A stretch of 64,000 bases of DNA from Aeromonas dhakensis (GTDB taxonomy: Bacteria; Pseudomonadota; Gammaproteobacteria; Enterobacterales; Aeromonadaceae): positions 99,422 through 163,421 of the forward strand of contig NZ_CDBH01000027.1 in the NCBI RefSeq assembly GCF_000820305.1, given 5' to 3'. Position 1 is the stretch's first letter. Every line of letters starts with the position of its first letter. The translations under genes and the position numbers were made by a program. Of the stretch, positions 1-8,649 are shown in pieces. Below the pieces are notes generated by a model. That model saw only the letters and a list, made by a program, of their open reading frames with translations, had not been told where the DNA came from and searched no databases.

Positions 1-1238
1 CAGAGCGGCAGCATGAAGATCAGCGGCAGCAGCAGCAGGGTCTTGGCGATGGAGATGAATAGCGCCTGACGGGTGCGCGCCATGGATTGCAGCAGCACGA
101 TGCCGAACATGATGATCCCCTCCAGCGGAATGGCGCCGAGGTTGAGGGTCAGGCTGCTGATGGCGGCCGCGAGCAGCTCGCCATCCTGATCGCCGGTGTA
201 GAGCATGGCCACCTGGCGCGGCAGCAGCTGGATCAGCAGCCAGACCGCCAGACCGTAGATGAGCGTGATCTTGAGCCCCATCTCCATCAGGAACTTCAGA
301 TCGCGATGGCGTTTGGCGCCGGCCGCCTGGCTGACCAGCGGCTGGATGCCAAAGGCCAGCCCCTGCAGGATCACGATGAACACCGCCTCTGTGTAGCCGG
401 CGACTGTGAAGCCAGCCAGATCCTTGACCGAGCCGTGCACCATCAGCTGGCTGTTGTGCAGCATCAGCAGCAGGCCAAGGTTGAACTGGGCGATGAGGCT
501 CGGCAGACCGGTGAACAGCAGGTTGGGCATAGCCGGCAAGCTGGGCAGCAGCTGGCGCCATTCCAGTCGCAATCTGGCGTGACGGGTAAAGAAGTAACCC
601 AGGCCCAGCAGGCTGACCACCCCTTCCGAGATGAGGGTGGCCTGAGCCGTACCGATGAGCCCCAGCCCCAGCCGGCCCACCATGATGTAGTTGAGGATGA
701 TGTTGAGGATGGCGCCGCCGCTGACCAGCAGCATGGCGAGCCGCGGCCGGCCGTCATTGCGCAGCAGATAGGGCACCGCCAGGTTGCAGGCCAGCAGCAG
801 GGTACCGCCGCCGATCCAGTAGAGATAGTCGCTGGCCTGTTGCCAGGTGTCGGTGCCCTGCTCGATGCCCAGTGCCAGCAGGATGTCGATGTGCCAGTAG
901 TGCAGCAGCAGCGGCGCCACCGTGCCCAGCCCCGCCAGCAACCAGAGCGCATTGACCAGCGCCTGGCGGGCCAGCCCGGTGTTCCTGGCGCCCTGCTGGA
1001 AGGAGATGGCGGTGGCCGCCCCCATGCTGATCATGGCGGCAAGGCCGATCAGCACCATGATGACCGGGTAGACCAGGTTGATACCGGCAAGGCCGGCGGC
1101 CCCCACGTAGTGGCCGACGAAGATGCCATCGACCAGGTAGTAGGCGCCGGATACCAGCATGGCCATGACGGAGGGGAGGGCATAGCCCCAGAAACGGCGG
1201 GTCATCGCCCGCTGGCGCAGAGTGAAATAGGCAGACAT
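1..1238 (-). CDS. MATE-family multidrug/Na+ efflux protein (3' end outside window)
   Basis: The reverse strand from the ATG at 1238 stays open to the window edge, giving 412 codons without a stop. The N-terminus (MSAYFTLRQRAMTRRFWGYA) leads into a membrane protein whose first helices contain VSGAYYLVDGIFVGHYVG, a layout typical of the MATE (MOP superfamily) exporters, which swap cations for drugs or metabolites across the inner membrane. About ten to twelve hydrophobic segments can be seen. It lies 99 bp downstream of a LysR-type gene on the same strand, so the two may be cotranscribed or the regulator may act locally. The substrate cannot be read from sequence. The family call is firm; the C-terminus is missing. 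Confidence 0.85.
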   Translation of the reverse strand, partial: MSAYFTLRQRAMTRRFWGYALPSVMAMLVSGAYYLVDGIFVGHYVGAAGLAGINLVYPVIMVLIGLAAMISMGAATAISFQQGARNTGLARQALVNALWLLAGLGTVAPLLLHYWHIDILLALGIEQGTDTWQQASDYLYWIGGGTLLLACNLAVPYLLRNDGRPRLAMLLVSGGAILNIILNYIMVGRLGLGLIGTAQATLISEGVVSLLGLGYFFTRHARLRLEWRQLLPSLPAMPNLLFTGLPSLIAQFNLGLLLMLHNSQLMVHGSVKDLAGFTVAGYTEAVFIVILQGLAFGIQPLVSQAAGAKRHRDLKFLMEMGLKITLIYGLAVWLLIQLLPRQVAMLYTGDQDGELLAAAISSLTLNLGAIPLEGIIMFGIVLLQSMARTRQALFISIAKTLLLLPLIFMLPL

Positions 1239-1337
1239 ATCTGTTCTCTTGGGGAGTTCGATTATCGAGCAGATAGTCTAGATTAATATTGTTTTTGCGA
1301 TAATCCGGGTTCTACTTGAAGGATTGATGAGCAATAT

Positions 1338-2252
1338 TCAGTAATTGGTCGGTTGATAGTGGGCTTTCAGCATGTCGATGAGCGCTCGCAAGCCGCTGCC
1401 CAGCTGATGCCGGCTGGGATAGAAGAGATAAAAACCGGCAAAGGTGGGGCACCAGGGTTCCAGCACGGTGAGCAGTTTCCCCTGGGCCACTTTTTGGCTC
1501 ACTTCCTCTTCCAGACAGTAGGCCAGCCCCAGCCCCGCCTCGGCCGCCCCCAGATAGAGGGCCGGCGTGCTGGTGGTGAGCGGACCCGTCACCTCTATCT
1601 CCAGCAGGGAACCCTCCTCCCCGGCGAAGGCCCAGCGGTAGTGATGGGAGGGGGTGAGCCGGTAGCCGATGCAGGCGTGGCGCGACAGCTCGCGAGGGTG
1701 TTGCGGGGTGCCGCGTTCGGCCAGATAGGCGGGCGCCGCCACCACCAGATAGCGCTGGGGCGGCCCGAGCGGTACCCCGATCATCTCCTTGGGCAGCAGA
1801 TCGCCGTAGAAGATAGCGGCGTCATAGCCATCCTCGATGAGGCGCGGCATCAGCTCCTGTTCCACCACCTCCACCTGCATGCGCGGGTAGCGTACCAGGT
1901 AATCGATCAACACCGGGGCCAGCAGGTCGTCGATGGCCCCGCGCGGTGCACAGATCTTCAGCCGTCCCACCGGCTCGTCGCTGTGACGGGTCAACTCGCC
2001 CAGTGCGCTCTCCAGATGGTTCAGGGTCGGCAGCAACTGGGTCAGCAGCCGCTGGCCCGCCTCGGTGGGCACCACGGCGCGGGTGCTGCGGTTGAGCAGC
2101 CGCACCCCCAGCCGGGTCTCCAACCCTTTCAGGCTGTGGCTCAGGGCGGATGCCGAGACCCCGAGTTCGAGGGCGGCCTTGCTGAAGCTCTGGTGACGGG
2201 CGACGGCGGCAAACACCGCCAGTTCGGCGAGGTCGGTACGGGTGATGGCCAT
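1338..2252 (-). CDS. LysR-family transcriptional regulator
   Basis: A 304-residue protein of normal LysR length. Residues 8-67 form the winged helix-turn-helix (AVFAAVARHQSFSKAALELG, then SASALSHSLKGLE and LLNRSTRAVVPTEAG), followed by a periplasmic-binding-protein-like effector domain from about residue 95. The first residues (MAITRTDLAELAVF) fit the family start, so I keep the ATG at 2252. It precedes the MATE exporter gene on the same strand and is divergent from sdaC, with a 507-bp spacer. Regulation of the MATE gene is the simplest guess, but no LysR box (T-N11-A) was assigned. The ligand is unknown. Confidence 0.88.
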   Translation of the reverse strand: MAITRTDLAELAVFAAVARHQSFSKAALELGVSASALSHSLKGLETRLGVRLLNRSTRAVVPTEAGQRLLTQLLPTLNHLESALGELTRHSDEPVGRLKICAPRGAIDDLLAPVLIDYLVRYPRMQVEVVEQELMPRLIEDGYDAAIFYGDLLPKEMIGVPLGPPQRYLVVAAPAYLAERGTPQHPRELSRHACIGYRLTPSHHYRWAFAGEEGSLLEIEVTGPLTTSTPALYLGAAEAGLGLAYCLEEEVSQKVAQGKLLTVLEPWCPTFAGFYLFYPSRHQLGSGLRALIDMLKAHYQPTNY

Positions 2253-2759
2253 ATTAATTCAGCGGAAAAATGTTGAACAACAGGGTACGCCAGGGCGGGG
2301 CAAGGCACAACGTGGCCAACAAACAGACACATGTAGCGAAATTGTTGTACCCATAAGGATATAGATACGGGTGAAACTACCTCCATTTGTTAACGGCTGT
2401 TCACAAAATTGGGCTCGAAACGTGATCTCTGACGCCAGAAAGGCGATTCCAATCAAACTTTGGTTGATTAATTCAAAAAAACACTGTGATCGCTAAGGGG
2501 ATTTAATTAGAGTCAGCTCATCGAAACAAAGGCGTGTTAGTGAGTTGTAAAAACTGACGCGTTTGCGGCCCTCGGGCCCACTTCCCACCGGTCTGTTTGT
2601 TGCAATTTGGTTGTTACATGGAGTGATGACCAGTTTGCCGGAGCGATGGGAATGAGAATAAAACAGGGATGAACTGCAGGCGTTCCAGGGAAATGGGACA
2701 GGGCATTGAGCCCGGTTGACTAGATATTTTCTATTTTCCTTGATGACAGGAACACCCCT
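2253..2759. other. 507-bp spacer between divergent LysR gene and sdaC
   Basis: No convincing gene is seen here. The spacer must hold the promoters of the LysR gene (leftward) and sdaC (rightward). A possible sdaC promoter is TTGCCG near 2634 followed by an A/T-rich TAAAAC near 2658, but the -10 match is poor. The sdaC ribosome binding site AGGA lies 8 bases before the ATG. No full CRP or Lrp site was recognised. Confidence 0.4.
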
Positions 2760-4055
2760 ATGTCTGACATGAACATTGCAGTAGAAGGCAACTTAGCCAG
2801 TAATGCATCTTCCCGTGGCATCAACAAGGCCGATGTGGTCTGGATGCTGGGTCTGTACGGTACCGCCATCGGTGCCGGTGTGCTCTTCCTGCCGATCAAC
2901 GCCGGTGTAGGTGGTCTGTGGCCGCTGGTTGCCATGCTGATCCTGGCCCTGCCGCTGACCTTCTTCGCTCACCGTGGCCTGACCCGCTTCGTGCTGTCCG
3001 GCTCCACCCGTGACGGCGACATCACCGAAGTAGTAGAAGAGCACTTCGGCAAGACCGCAGGCAAGTTCATCACCCTGCTCTACTTCTTTGCCATCTACCC
3101 GATCGTGCTGATGTACTCGGTCGCCATCACCAACACAGTCGAGAGCCTGATTGTTCACCAGCTGGGCATGACTGCACCTCCCCGTGCCGTGCTGTCACTG
3201 GCGCTGATCCTGGGTCTGATGGCGGTTGTTCGTCTGGGCGGCCAGGTCATCGTCAAAGCGATGAGCGTGCTGGTATTCCCGTTCGTGATCACCCTGATGG
3301 GTCTGGCGCTCTACCTGATCCCGCACTGGAATGGTGCCATCATCACCGAAGCCCCGGCGCTGGGTGATGCCTTCAACGGCGATTTCATCAAGACCCTGTG
3401 GCTGGCCATCCCGGTCATGGTGTTCTCCTTCAACCACTCCCCGATCATCTCCTCCTTCGCGGTGGACAACAAGGGTCGTTACGGTGAAGGTGCCGAGAAG
3501 AAGTGCAGCAACATCCTGCTGGGCGCCCACGTCATGATGGTGATGACCGTTATGTTCTTCGTATTCAGCTGCGTACTGAGCCTCTCTCCGGCTGACCTGG
3601 CTGCCGCCAAGGAACAGAACATCTCCATCCTGTCCTACCTGGCCAACCACTTCGACAACCCGGTCATCGCCACCGTGGCACCGCTGATCGCCATGGTTGC
3701 CATCAGCAAATCCTTCCTGGGTCACTACCTGGGTGCGCAAGAGGGCATGAACGGCCTGATGGCCAAGGCGCTGCGCGAGAAGGGCAAGAACGTTGACACC
3801 AAGCAACTGAACAAAGTGACTGCCGTGTTCATGATCCTGACCACCTGGGCCATCGCCACCATCAACCCGAGCATCCTCGGCATGATTGAAGACCTGGGCG
3901 GCCCCATCATCGCCATGCTGCTGTTCCTGATGCCGATGTACGCCATCACCAAGGTGCCGGCCATGCGCAAATACGCTGGCAACATCAGCAACGGCTTCGT
4001 GACCATCATCGGCCTGATCGCCATGTCCGGTATCATCTACAAGCTGATTGCCTGA
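2760..4055 (+). CDS. sdaC: Serine transporter SdaC (HAAAP/STP family)
   Basis: A 431-residue inner-membrane protein that closely follows E. coli SdaC in order and motif: [20 protein letters not shown] near residues 28-48, [25 protein letters not shown], and [18 protein letters not shown] in the middle. SdaC imports L-serine with protons. About eleven hydrophobic segments are visible. The start is placed at 2760 because AGGAAC lies at the right distance; a second ATG three codons on is less well placed. No serine deaminase gene lies next to it, and a strong terminator follows at 4083, so it looks monocistronic. Substrate assignment rests on resemblance to the characterised E. coli protein. Confidence 0.93.
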   Translation: MSDMNIAVEGNLASNASSRGINKADVVWMLGLYGTAIGAGVLFLPINAGVGGLWPLVAMLILALPLTFFAHRGLTRFVLSGSTRDGDITEVVEEHFGKTAGKFITLLYFFAIYPIVLMYSVAITNTVESLIVHQLGMTAPPRAVLSLALILGLMAVVRLGGQVIVKAMSVLVFPFVITLMGLALYLIPHWNGAIITEAPALGDAFNGDFIKTLWLAIPVMVFSFNHSPIISSFAVDNKGRYGEGAEKKCSNILLGAHVMMVMTVMFFVFSCVLSLSPADLAAAKEQNISILSYLANHFDNPVIATVAPLIAMVAISKSFLGHYLGAQEGMNGLMAKALREKGKNVDTKQLNKVTAVFMILTTWAIATINPSILGMIEDLGGPIIAMLLFLMPMYAITKVPAMRKYAGNISNGFVTIIGLIAMSGIIYKLIA

Positions 4056-4082
4056 TAACTCCGGTTACCCGCTTGAATGAAG

Positions 4083-4111
4083 AAGCCGCCTCGCAAGAGG
4101 CGGCTTTTTTT
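4083..4111 (+). terminator. Rho-independent terminator after sdaC
   Basis: AAGCCGCCTC (4083-4092) pairs with GAGGCGGCTT (4097-4106) across a GCAA loop and runs into a T tract. It ends sdaC transcription before yjeH. Confidence 0.93.
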
Positions 4112-4232
4112 ATGGCCGCTGTCCAGGGCTACGGCCTTGCATAAAACCGGGCATATTCTCGCCGCCGCCCTTAACAAAGAGGCGGGGCAGGCCTAACATG
4201 GCGGGATGTTTTTCTAGACAGGACAAAAGTAT

Positions 4233-5513
4233 ATGTCTGGGTTGAAAAAGGATCTCGGGCTTTGGCAAGGGATGGGGCTGCTCGCCACCTCGTTGCTCGG
4301 CACCGGGATCTTCGTGGTGCCGGCTACCGCCGCCTCGCTGGCAGGTGGGGCTTCGCTCTGGGCCTGGTTGTTGCTGATTGCGCTGGTGCTGCCGATTGCC
4401 TTTACCTTCGCTCGCCTCGGCCGCCGCTACCCCCACGCCGGCGGGGCGCCACACCTGATTGGCCTCGCCTTTGGCAACGGCGCCGAACGCTTCTCCGCCT
4501 TCCTGTTTCTGGCGGTGCTGCCGGTGGGCCTGCCCGCCGCCCTGATGATCGCCGCCGGCTTCTGGCATGCCCTGTTCGATCTGGGGGAGTGGACCCTGTG
4601 GGGTATCCAGCTGCTCACCCTGCTCGGGGTCTTTCTGCTGGGGCTGCGCGGTGCGCGCTCCTCCGGCAACCTGCAGCTGCTGATCGCGCTCGCCATTTTG
4701 GGGCTCACCCTGCTCATCTGGTTCAAGGGGGATATCAGCTGGCGCGACGCCGCCCGGCCGCTGCCGACGACGGACGAGTGGCCCGCCATGGCCACCGCGC
4801 TGGCGGTGATGTTCTGGTGTTTCGTGGGGCTCGAGGCCTTCGCCCACATGGGGGAGGAGTTCAAGCGACCGGAGCGGGACTATCCGCTGGCCCTGCTCGG
4901 CGGGGTACTGTTGGCGGGGCTCATCTACTGGGTACACTCGCTGGTGGTGCTCAAATATGGCCTCTACGGCGATGAGGCGACCAACGCCACCGCCATTCCG
5001 GCCCTGCTCTCCCTGCTGTTCGGCCCCACCGCCAAGTGGCTGGTGGCAGTGCTCGGCTACCTCTCCTGTTTTGCCAGCATCAACATCTACATTCAGGGCT
5101 TTGCAAGGCTTATCTGGAGCATGGCGCGCGAAGGCAAGCTGCCCCCCTCGCTGGCAGTCCTTACCGCTCGGGGCGCACCGCTGCGGGCGCTCGGTCTGGT
5201 ACTGCTCATCTGCCTGCTCTGCATCACCCTCATCATCTGGTTGCGACTGCCCCTCGATGAGCTGATCCGCTACGCCAACGGCAACTTCGTGCTGGTCTAC
5301 CTGCTCTGCATGGCGGCGGGCTGGCGTCTGCTCGGCGGGGTGGGCAAGGGGCTGGCGGGGATAAGCGTGCTGCTCTGCGCCCTGGTGCTGGTGGCGCTCG
5401 CCTCCCAAGTGCTCTATGCCGTCGTGCTGAGTCTGGGGTATGGCTGCTTCTCGTGGTGGCGGCGCAGAGGTCGCCGCTCGGCACCAGATGATCGTGTCTG
5501 CGCCATCAAGTAA
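4233..5513 (+). CDS. yjeH: L-methionine/branched-chain amino acid exporter YjeH (APC family)
   Basis: A 426-residue APC-superfamily membrane protein. Its N-terminus (MSGLKKDLGLWQGMGLLATS, then LLGTGIFVVPA) and internal stretches (PVGLPAALMIAAGF, MFWCFVGLEAFAHM, YLSCFASINIYIQGFARL, YANGNFVLVYLLCM) match E. coli YjeH, which exports methionine and branched-chain amino acids. About twelve membrane segments are present. The gene has its own spacer after the sdaC terminator and ends at a bidirectional terminator at 5518, so it is probably transcribed alone. The C-terminus is slightly longer and more basic than in E. coli. Confidence in the family is high; the exported substrates are taken from the E. 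coli protein. Confidence 0.9.
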   Translation: MSGLKKDLGLWQGMGLLATSLLGTGIFVVPATAASLAGGASLWAWLLLIALVLPIAFTFARLGRRYPHAGGAPHLIGLAFGNGAERFSAFLFLAVLPVGLPAALMIAAGFWHALFDLGEWTLWGIQLLTLLGVFLLGLRGARSSGNLQLLIALAILGLTLLIWFKGDISWRDAARPLPTTDEWPAMATALAVMFWCFVGLEAFAHMGEEFKRPERDYPLALLGGVLLAGLIYWVHSLVVLKYGLYGDEATNATAIPALLSLLFGPTAKWLVAVLGYLSCFASINIYIQGFARLIWSMAREGKLPPSLAVLTARGAPLRALGLVLLICLLCITLIIWLRLPLDELIRYANGNFVLVYLLCMAAGWRLLGGVGKGLAGISVLLCALVLVALASQVLYAVVLSLGYGCFSWWRRRGRRSAPDDRVCAIK

Positions 5514-5517
5514 CCCG

Positions 5518-5545
5518 AAAAAAGCCCCGCAGTGCGGGGCTTTTT
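5518..5545. terminator. Bidirectional terminator between yjeH and the GNAT gene
   Basis: GCCCCGC (5524-5530) and GCGGGGC (5534-5540) form a stem with loop AGT, flanked by A and T runs on both sides, so it can end both converging genes. Confidence 0.92.
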
Positions 5546-5553
5546 GCTGCCTG

Positions 5554-6093
5554 TCAGCGGCTGGCGGACAGGTCGCTGCGCAAGATGGCGTAGTGGCGCA
5601 GGGAGATGAAGCCATCCCCCTTGCGTTCGCACTCCCGCGCCGTGCCCTCGTAGTGAAAGCCGGCCCGCTCCAGCAGACGGGCGGAGGGGCGGTTGGGCTC
5701 CTCCACCACCGCCAGCAGCCGGTGCAGTGCTGTGGTGCGATAAGTGAGCGGCAGCCACAGTTGCAGCGCCGCGCTCATCACCCCCTTGCCCCAGTGCTCG
5801 GGATAGAGCCAGTAGCCCAGCTCGGCCCGCCGGTGCTCAGGATCGGCATCGTTGTAGCCGATGGCGCCGAGCGGTTCGCTCGTGTGCCGGTCACGAATGA
5901 GGTGCCAGGCGCCGCGGCCGGTGCGGGTCAGCTCGGCATACCAATCCATCTGGGCCTGGCACGCCGTCAGGCTGTTGTAGCTGACGCCGTAGTAGGCGAC
6001 GACCCGCGGATCGGAGAGGCCGCGGAAGATGTGGGGCAGATCGGCGTCGCTGACCGGATCCAGCCTGATGTGGGGTTGTTGCGTTGATGTCAT
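5554..6093 (-). CDS. GNAT-family N-acetyltransferase (RimJ/RimL type)
   Basis: A 179-residue acetyltransferase of the RimJ/RimL-like GNAT group. The acetyl-CoA binding region includes AELGYWLYPEHWGKGVMSAA at residues about 91-110, and the C-terminal NRPSARLLERAGFHYEGTAR is the usual motif of this group. AAGGAG lies five bases before the ATG at 6093. It starts 72 bp after the stop of the ABC-F gene on the same strand, with no terminator between, so it is probably cotranscribed. Possible acceptors are protein N-termini or a small molecule, including an antibiotic; sequence alone does not decide. Confidence 0.88.
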   Translation of the reverse strand: MTSTQQPHIRLDPVSDADLPHIFRGLSDPRVVAYYGVSYNSLTACQAQMDWYAELTRTGRGAWHLIRDRHTSEPLGAIGYNDADPEHRRAELGYWLYPEHWGKGVMSAALQLWLPLTYRTTALHRLLAVVEEPNRPSARLLERAGFHYEGTARECERKGDGFISLRHYAILRSDLSASR

Positions 6094-6165
6094 GGTGGCT
6101 CCTTGCGGCCAACCTGAGTTGGCCGCGTGAGTTGAGTGATAAAGGATGGATGATGCTGGCTGGCG

Positions 6166-7899
6166 TCAGGCAAAGCCGAGCAGGTCAGCAAGGCGTGCCA
6201 GTTCTCCCCGCCACTGCTGCTGCAGGCGCGGGGTCTGGTGCCTGGGCTTGCGGGCCAGATCGGCGGCGAGCAGGGCATCTAGCTCATACCAGCGTGCCAG
6301 CAGTGCCTCTTCGTCATCCGCCGGGCCGGCCGGGGTCTGCCCCATGGCGGGGGCGGCCAGGCTTGCCTTGTCTGCTGCCGGCAAGGGAGCATCGCCGAGC
6401 AGCTCGGCATAGGCCCGCTCGGCACTGTGGGCCTCCTGGATGCGCCCATCCTTTATCAGCCAGAAGCGGTTGCAGCTGCGCTCGATCAGTTCCCGGTCGT
6501 GGGAGACCAGCAGCACGCCCCCCGGGAAGGTGGCAATGGCCTCGGCCAGCTCCTCCTTGCCCGCCAGATCCAGGTGGTTGGTGGGCTCGTCGAGCCAGAG
6601 CATGTGGTGGCTGCCGAGCGACAGGGCGAGAAACAGCAGCCGTGCCCGCTCCCCCCCACTCAAGGTACGCACCTGTTGGCCGTGGCGGGCATAGGGGAAG
6701 CCCGCCCGGATCAGCGCCTGCCGCCGTGCCCCCTCAGGCAGAGGGGCCAGCGGGTAGAGGGCGTCGCTCAGGGTAGCGTAGTCCGCCAGCTGCTGCAGGG
6801 ACTGATCGTAATAGGCGATGCTGGCGCCGGGGTGACAGTACCAGCCTGCCTGCGGGCTCTGCGCGGCCAGTTCGCGCCAGCACTGGCGCAGCAGGGAGGA
6901 CTTGCCGGTGCCGTTGGCACCGAGCAGGGCGACCCTGTCCCCCGCCCGCAACCAGAGCCCCTCGGCCCGCAGCAGCGGCGGCAGGTCCGGTGCTGGTGAC
7001 ACATCGAGGGCCTCCAGTCGCAGCAGGGTGTCGGCAGGCAGGCTCAGTCCGCGCAGCTCGAGCCGCCAGGGGGCCAGCGCCGCGACCTGACTCTGCTCCT
7101 CCTGCAGGCGGGCGATGCGTTTTTCCATGGATTTGGCCTGGCGCACCAGCTTCTCGTTGTCATGCTCTCGCCCCCAGATGGCGAGGCGTTTGCTGCTGGC
7201 GCTCAGGCGGTCTATCTCCTTTTGCTCGTCGGCCCGGCGCAGGCGGGCCTGCTCATCCTCGGCGGCCAGCGCCGCCCGGGCCTGGCTGCAGGGCAGGGCG
7301 AAGCGGTGCAACTGGCCGTCTCGCAGGATCAGGGTCTGCTCGGTGACTCTGTCCAGCAGGCGAGCGTCGTGGGAAACCAGCACGAAGGCGCCGCGCCAGC
7401 CCAGCAGAAACTGCTCGAGCCAGAGCAGGGCGGGCAAGTCCAGGTGGTTGCTGGGTTCATCGAGCAGCAGCAGGTTGGGTTGACGCAGCAGGGCGCGCCC
7501 TATCTGCAGCCGGCTGTGTTGGCCGCCGCTCAGCGCACTGACCGGCAGCGTGGCCTGGGCCTCCAGCTGCAGCTCGGCCAGCAGCTTGTCCACCTGCCAT
7601 TCGGCGGCGGGGTCGTTGCCCAGCGCATCCAGCAGCACGGCGCGGGTGCTGAGGGTTGAAAGTCTGGCCGGCAGTTGCTGGGCCACGAACTCGCAGCGGC
7701 AGGCGGCAGCCTGCACGACCTGGCCGGCCTGGGGCGTGCGCTCGCCCGCCAGCAGCGCCAGCAATGTGCTCTTGCCGCAGCCGTTGGTGCCAATCAGGCC
7801 GAGCCGGTCGCCCGCGCGGATGCCAAGTTCGAGGTGGTCAAATAACGGAAGGTGCCCCGCACTCATCTGCAGGGAATGGGTACTCATCAGGGTTGTCAT
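6166..7899 (-). CDS. ABC-F family ATPase (ribosome-acting, possible antibiotic-resistance type)
   Basis: A 577-residue protein with two ABC ATPase domains and no membrane segments, the ABC-F layout. Domain 1 has Walker A GTNGCGKST (residues 37-45), signature LSGGQ and Walker B LLLLDEPSNHLD. A charged helical linker around residues 215-290 (GREHDNEKLVRQAKSMEKR) is the interdomain arm that enters the ribosomal E site in this family. Domain 2 has GANGTGKSS, LSGGERARL and LWLDEPTNHLD, followed by a roughly 70-residue tail. ABC-F proteins either regulate translation or displace ribosome-targeting antibiotics. The upstream leader peptide (8015-8101) favours the inducible resistance type, but this is inference. 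A GNAT gene follows 72 bp downstream. Confidence 0.88.
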   Translation of the reverse strand: MTTLMSTHSLQMSAGHLPLFDHLELGIRAGDRLGLIGTNGCGKSTLLALLAGERTPQAGQVVQAAACRCEFVAQQLPARLSTLSTRAVLLDALGNDPAAEWQVDKLLAELQLEAQATLPVSALSGGQHSRLQIGRALLRQPNLLLLDEPSNHLDLPALLWLEQFLLGWRGAFVLVSHDARLLDRVTEQTLILRDGQLHRFALPCSQARAALAAEDEQARLRRADEQKEIDRLSASSKRLAIWGREHDNEKLVRQAKSMEKRIARLQEEQSQVAALAPWRLELRGLSLPADTLLRLEALDVSPAPDLPPLLRAEGLWLRAGDRVALLGANGTGKSSLLRQCWRELAAQSPQAGWYCHPGASIAYYDQSLQQLADYATLSDALYPLAPLPEGARRQALIRAGFPYARHGQQVRTLSGGERARLLFLALSLGSHHMLWLDEPTNHLDLAGKEELAEAIATFPGGVLLVSHDRELIERSCNRFWLIKDGRIQEAHSAERAYAELLGDAPLPAADKASLAAPAMGQTPAGPADDEEALLARWYELDALLAADLARKPRHQTPRLQQQWRGELARLADLLGFA

Positions 7900-8134
7900 G
7901 CTCTTGCTCTCTTAAATCGCGGGATCAAAGATCCCTGTCATCAGGAGCGCTGGCGACAACGGCAGAGTCGAGAAAGGTCTCGGTATGGAAGGGAGTCGGC
8001 TTTGCTCGAACCCGCTATCGCAGCGCGATGGTATGCAGGCAAGAGCAGGCGAATGTGCCGAACAGGCGAGCCGAGAACATCGGACACGCTTGGATAACCA
8101 TTTTTTACCTCCTTGTGTTTCGTTATGGCACGGT
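7900..8134 (-). promoter_or_regulatory. Long structured leader of the ABC-F gene with start-sequestering complement
   Basis: About 235 nt of leader separate the predicted transcription start (near 8134) from the ABC-F ATG. On the transcript, TGCTCTTGC at 8047-8039, inside the leader ORF, is exactly complementary to GCAAGAGCA at 7907-7899, which covers the bases just before and the first base of the ABC-F start codon. Small local hairpins are also visible (ATCGC-GCT-GCGAT at the leader stop, CGAGA-CCTT-TCTCG, GGGATC-TTT-GATCCC). I see no terminator T-run, so control would be on translation rather than transcription. The pairing is seen; its function is inferred. Confidence 0.55.
8015..8101 (-). 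CDS. Putative 28-residue leader peptide of the ABC-F gene
   Basis: ATG at 8101 follows a consensus Shine-Dalgarno, AAGGAGGT (8114-8107), by five A residues, the best ribosome binding site in this part of the window. The ORF runs 28 codons to TAG at 8015-8017. The peptide begins MVIQACPMFSARLFG and ends CLHTIALR. It contains no known domain. Codons 19-21 (Cys-Ser-Cys, TGC TCT TGC) are the bases complementary to the ABC-F start region. Drug-inducible resistance genes commonly use such ORFs: a stalled ribosome frees the downstream gene. It lies entirely within the ABC-F leader and is too short for ordinary gene finding. Confidence 0.6.
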   Translation of the reverse strand: MVIQACPMFSARLFGTFACSCLHTIALR

Positions 8135-8140
8135 GCGGCG

Positions 8141-8169
8141 ATTATAAGCGCAGAAAAAATAACCGTCTA
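8141..8169 (-). promoter_or_regulatory. Sigma-70 promoter of the ABC-F leader
   Basis: On the reverse strand TAGACG (8169-8164) and a perfect TATAAT (8146-8141) are separated by 17 bp. Start of transcription is expected near 8134, 33 bp ahead of the leader ATG. Confidence 0.7.
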
Positions 8170-8649
8170 TCCGCGATGATGACGCTCCATGAGCGGGACG
8201 GGGGCATCGTCAGGTGCAGAGCAAAAAGACTATGTCCTAGTAGGTGTTGTATGGAGTACCCATGAGATATCCAAGCACATCTGATGTTTGCTTCCTTCCC
8301 GTAAGGTCCTGCCCAGATATGAATAGTTGCAACACGGCCTTCACCACAGGTGTCGTTGAGGGGGATGACGCTGATGCAAGCTCAGTAACAATGGGAAAAG
8401 AGAGAGTAGATGTAGAAAGGCTATCACACATGACGAAGAAGGTTTTCGCGGTGATAACTAGCGTTGAGGTTCACCTTACAACACGTACTTGAGGCTGGGT
8501 CTTATTGATACTTGTAGACGCGATGTTTGGTTCTCATGTTCTGTCATGATGAGGTTCGCTTTTTCCATACCCTGTGCGGGTCGTTTTCGGCGCTCGTTTG
8601 CGGTAAAATTGCGCCGCTTTTTCTGCCACGCTGCCAATGGATGACGCTG
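8170..8649. other. 480-bp spacer upstream of rpe, locally low in GC
   Basis: The stretch from about 8210 to 8520 is visibly poorer in G+C than its neighbours and holds no recognisable gene. Open frames on both strands (8244-8492 forward, 8237-8431 reverse) show no domain and no good ribosome binding site. The rpe promoter should lie near 8520-8630. It may be debris of an insertion that separated rpe from its usual upstream neighbour dam. Confidence 0.4.

Noticed and set aside
87..1286. Long forward frame over the MATE gene
   Set aside because: Gln/His/Ala-rich mirror frame of the reverse-strand membrane protein; no family likeness. The same applies to other long mirror frames, e.g. 17869-19158, 38563-39993 and 30758-32668.
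2440..2520. CRP site upstream of sdaC
   Set aside because: Only a TGTGATC half-site with no matching second half at the right spacing.
8237..8492. Small frames on both strands upstream of rpe
   Set aside because: Opposite frames overlap each other, neither has a Shine-Dalgarno or recognisable domain; treated as spacer.
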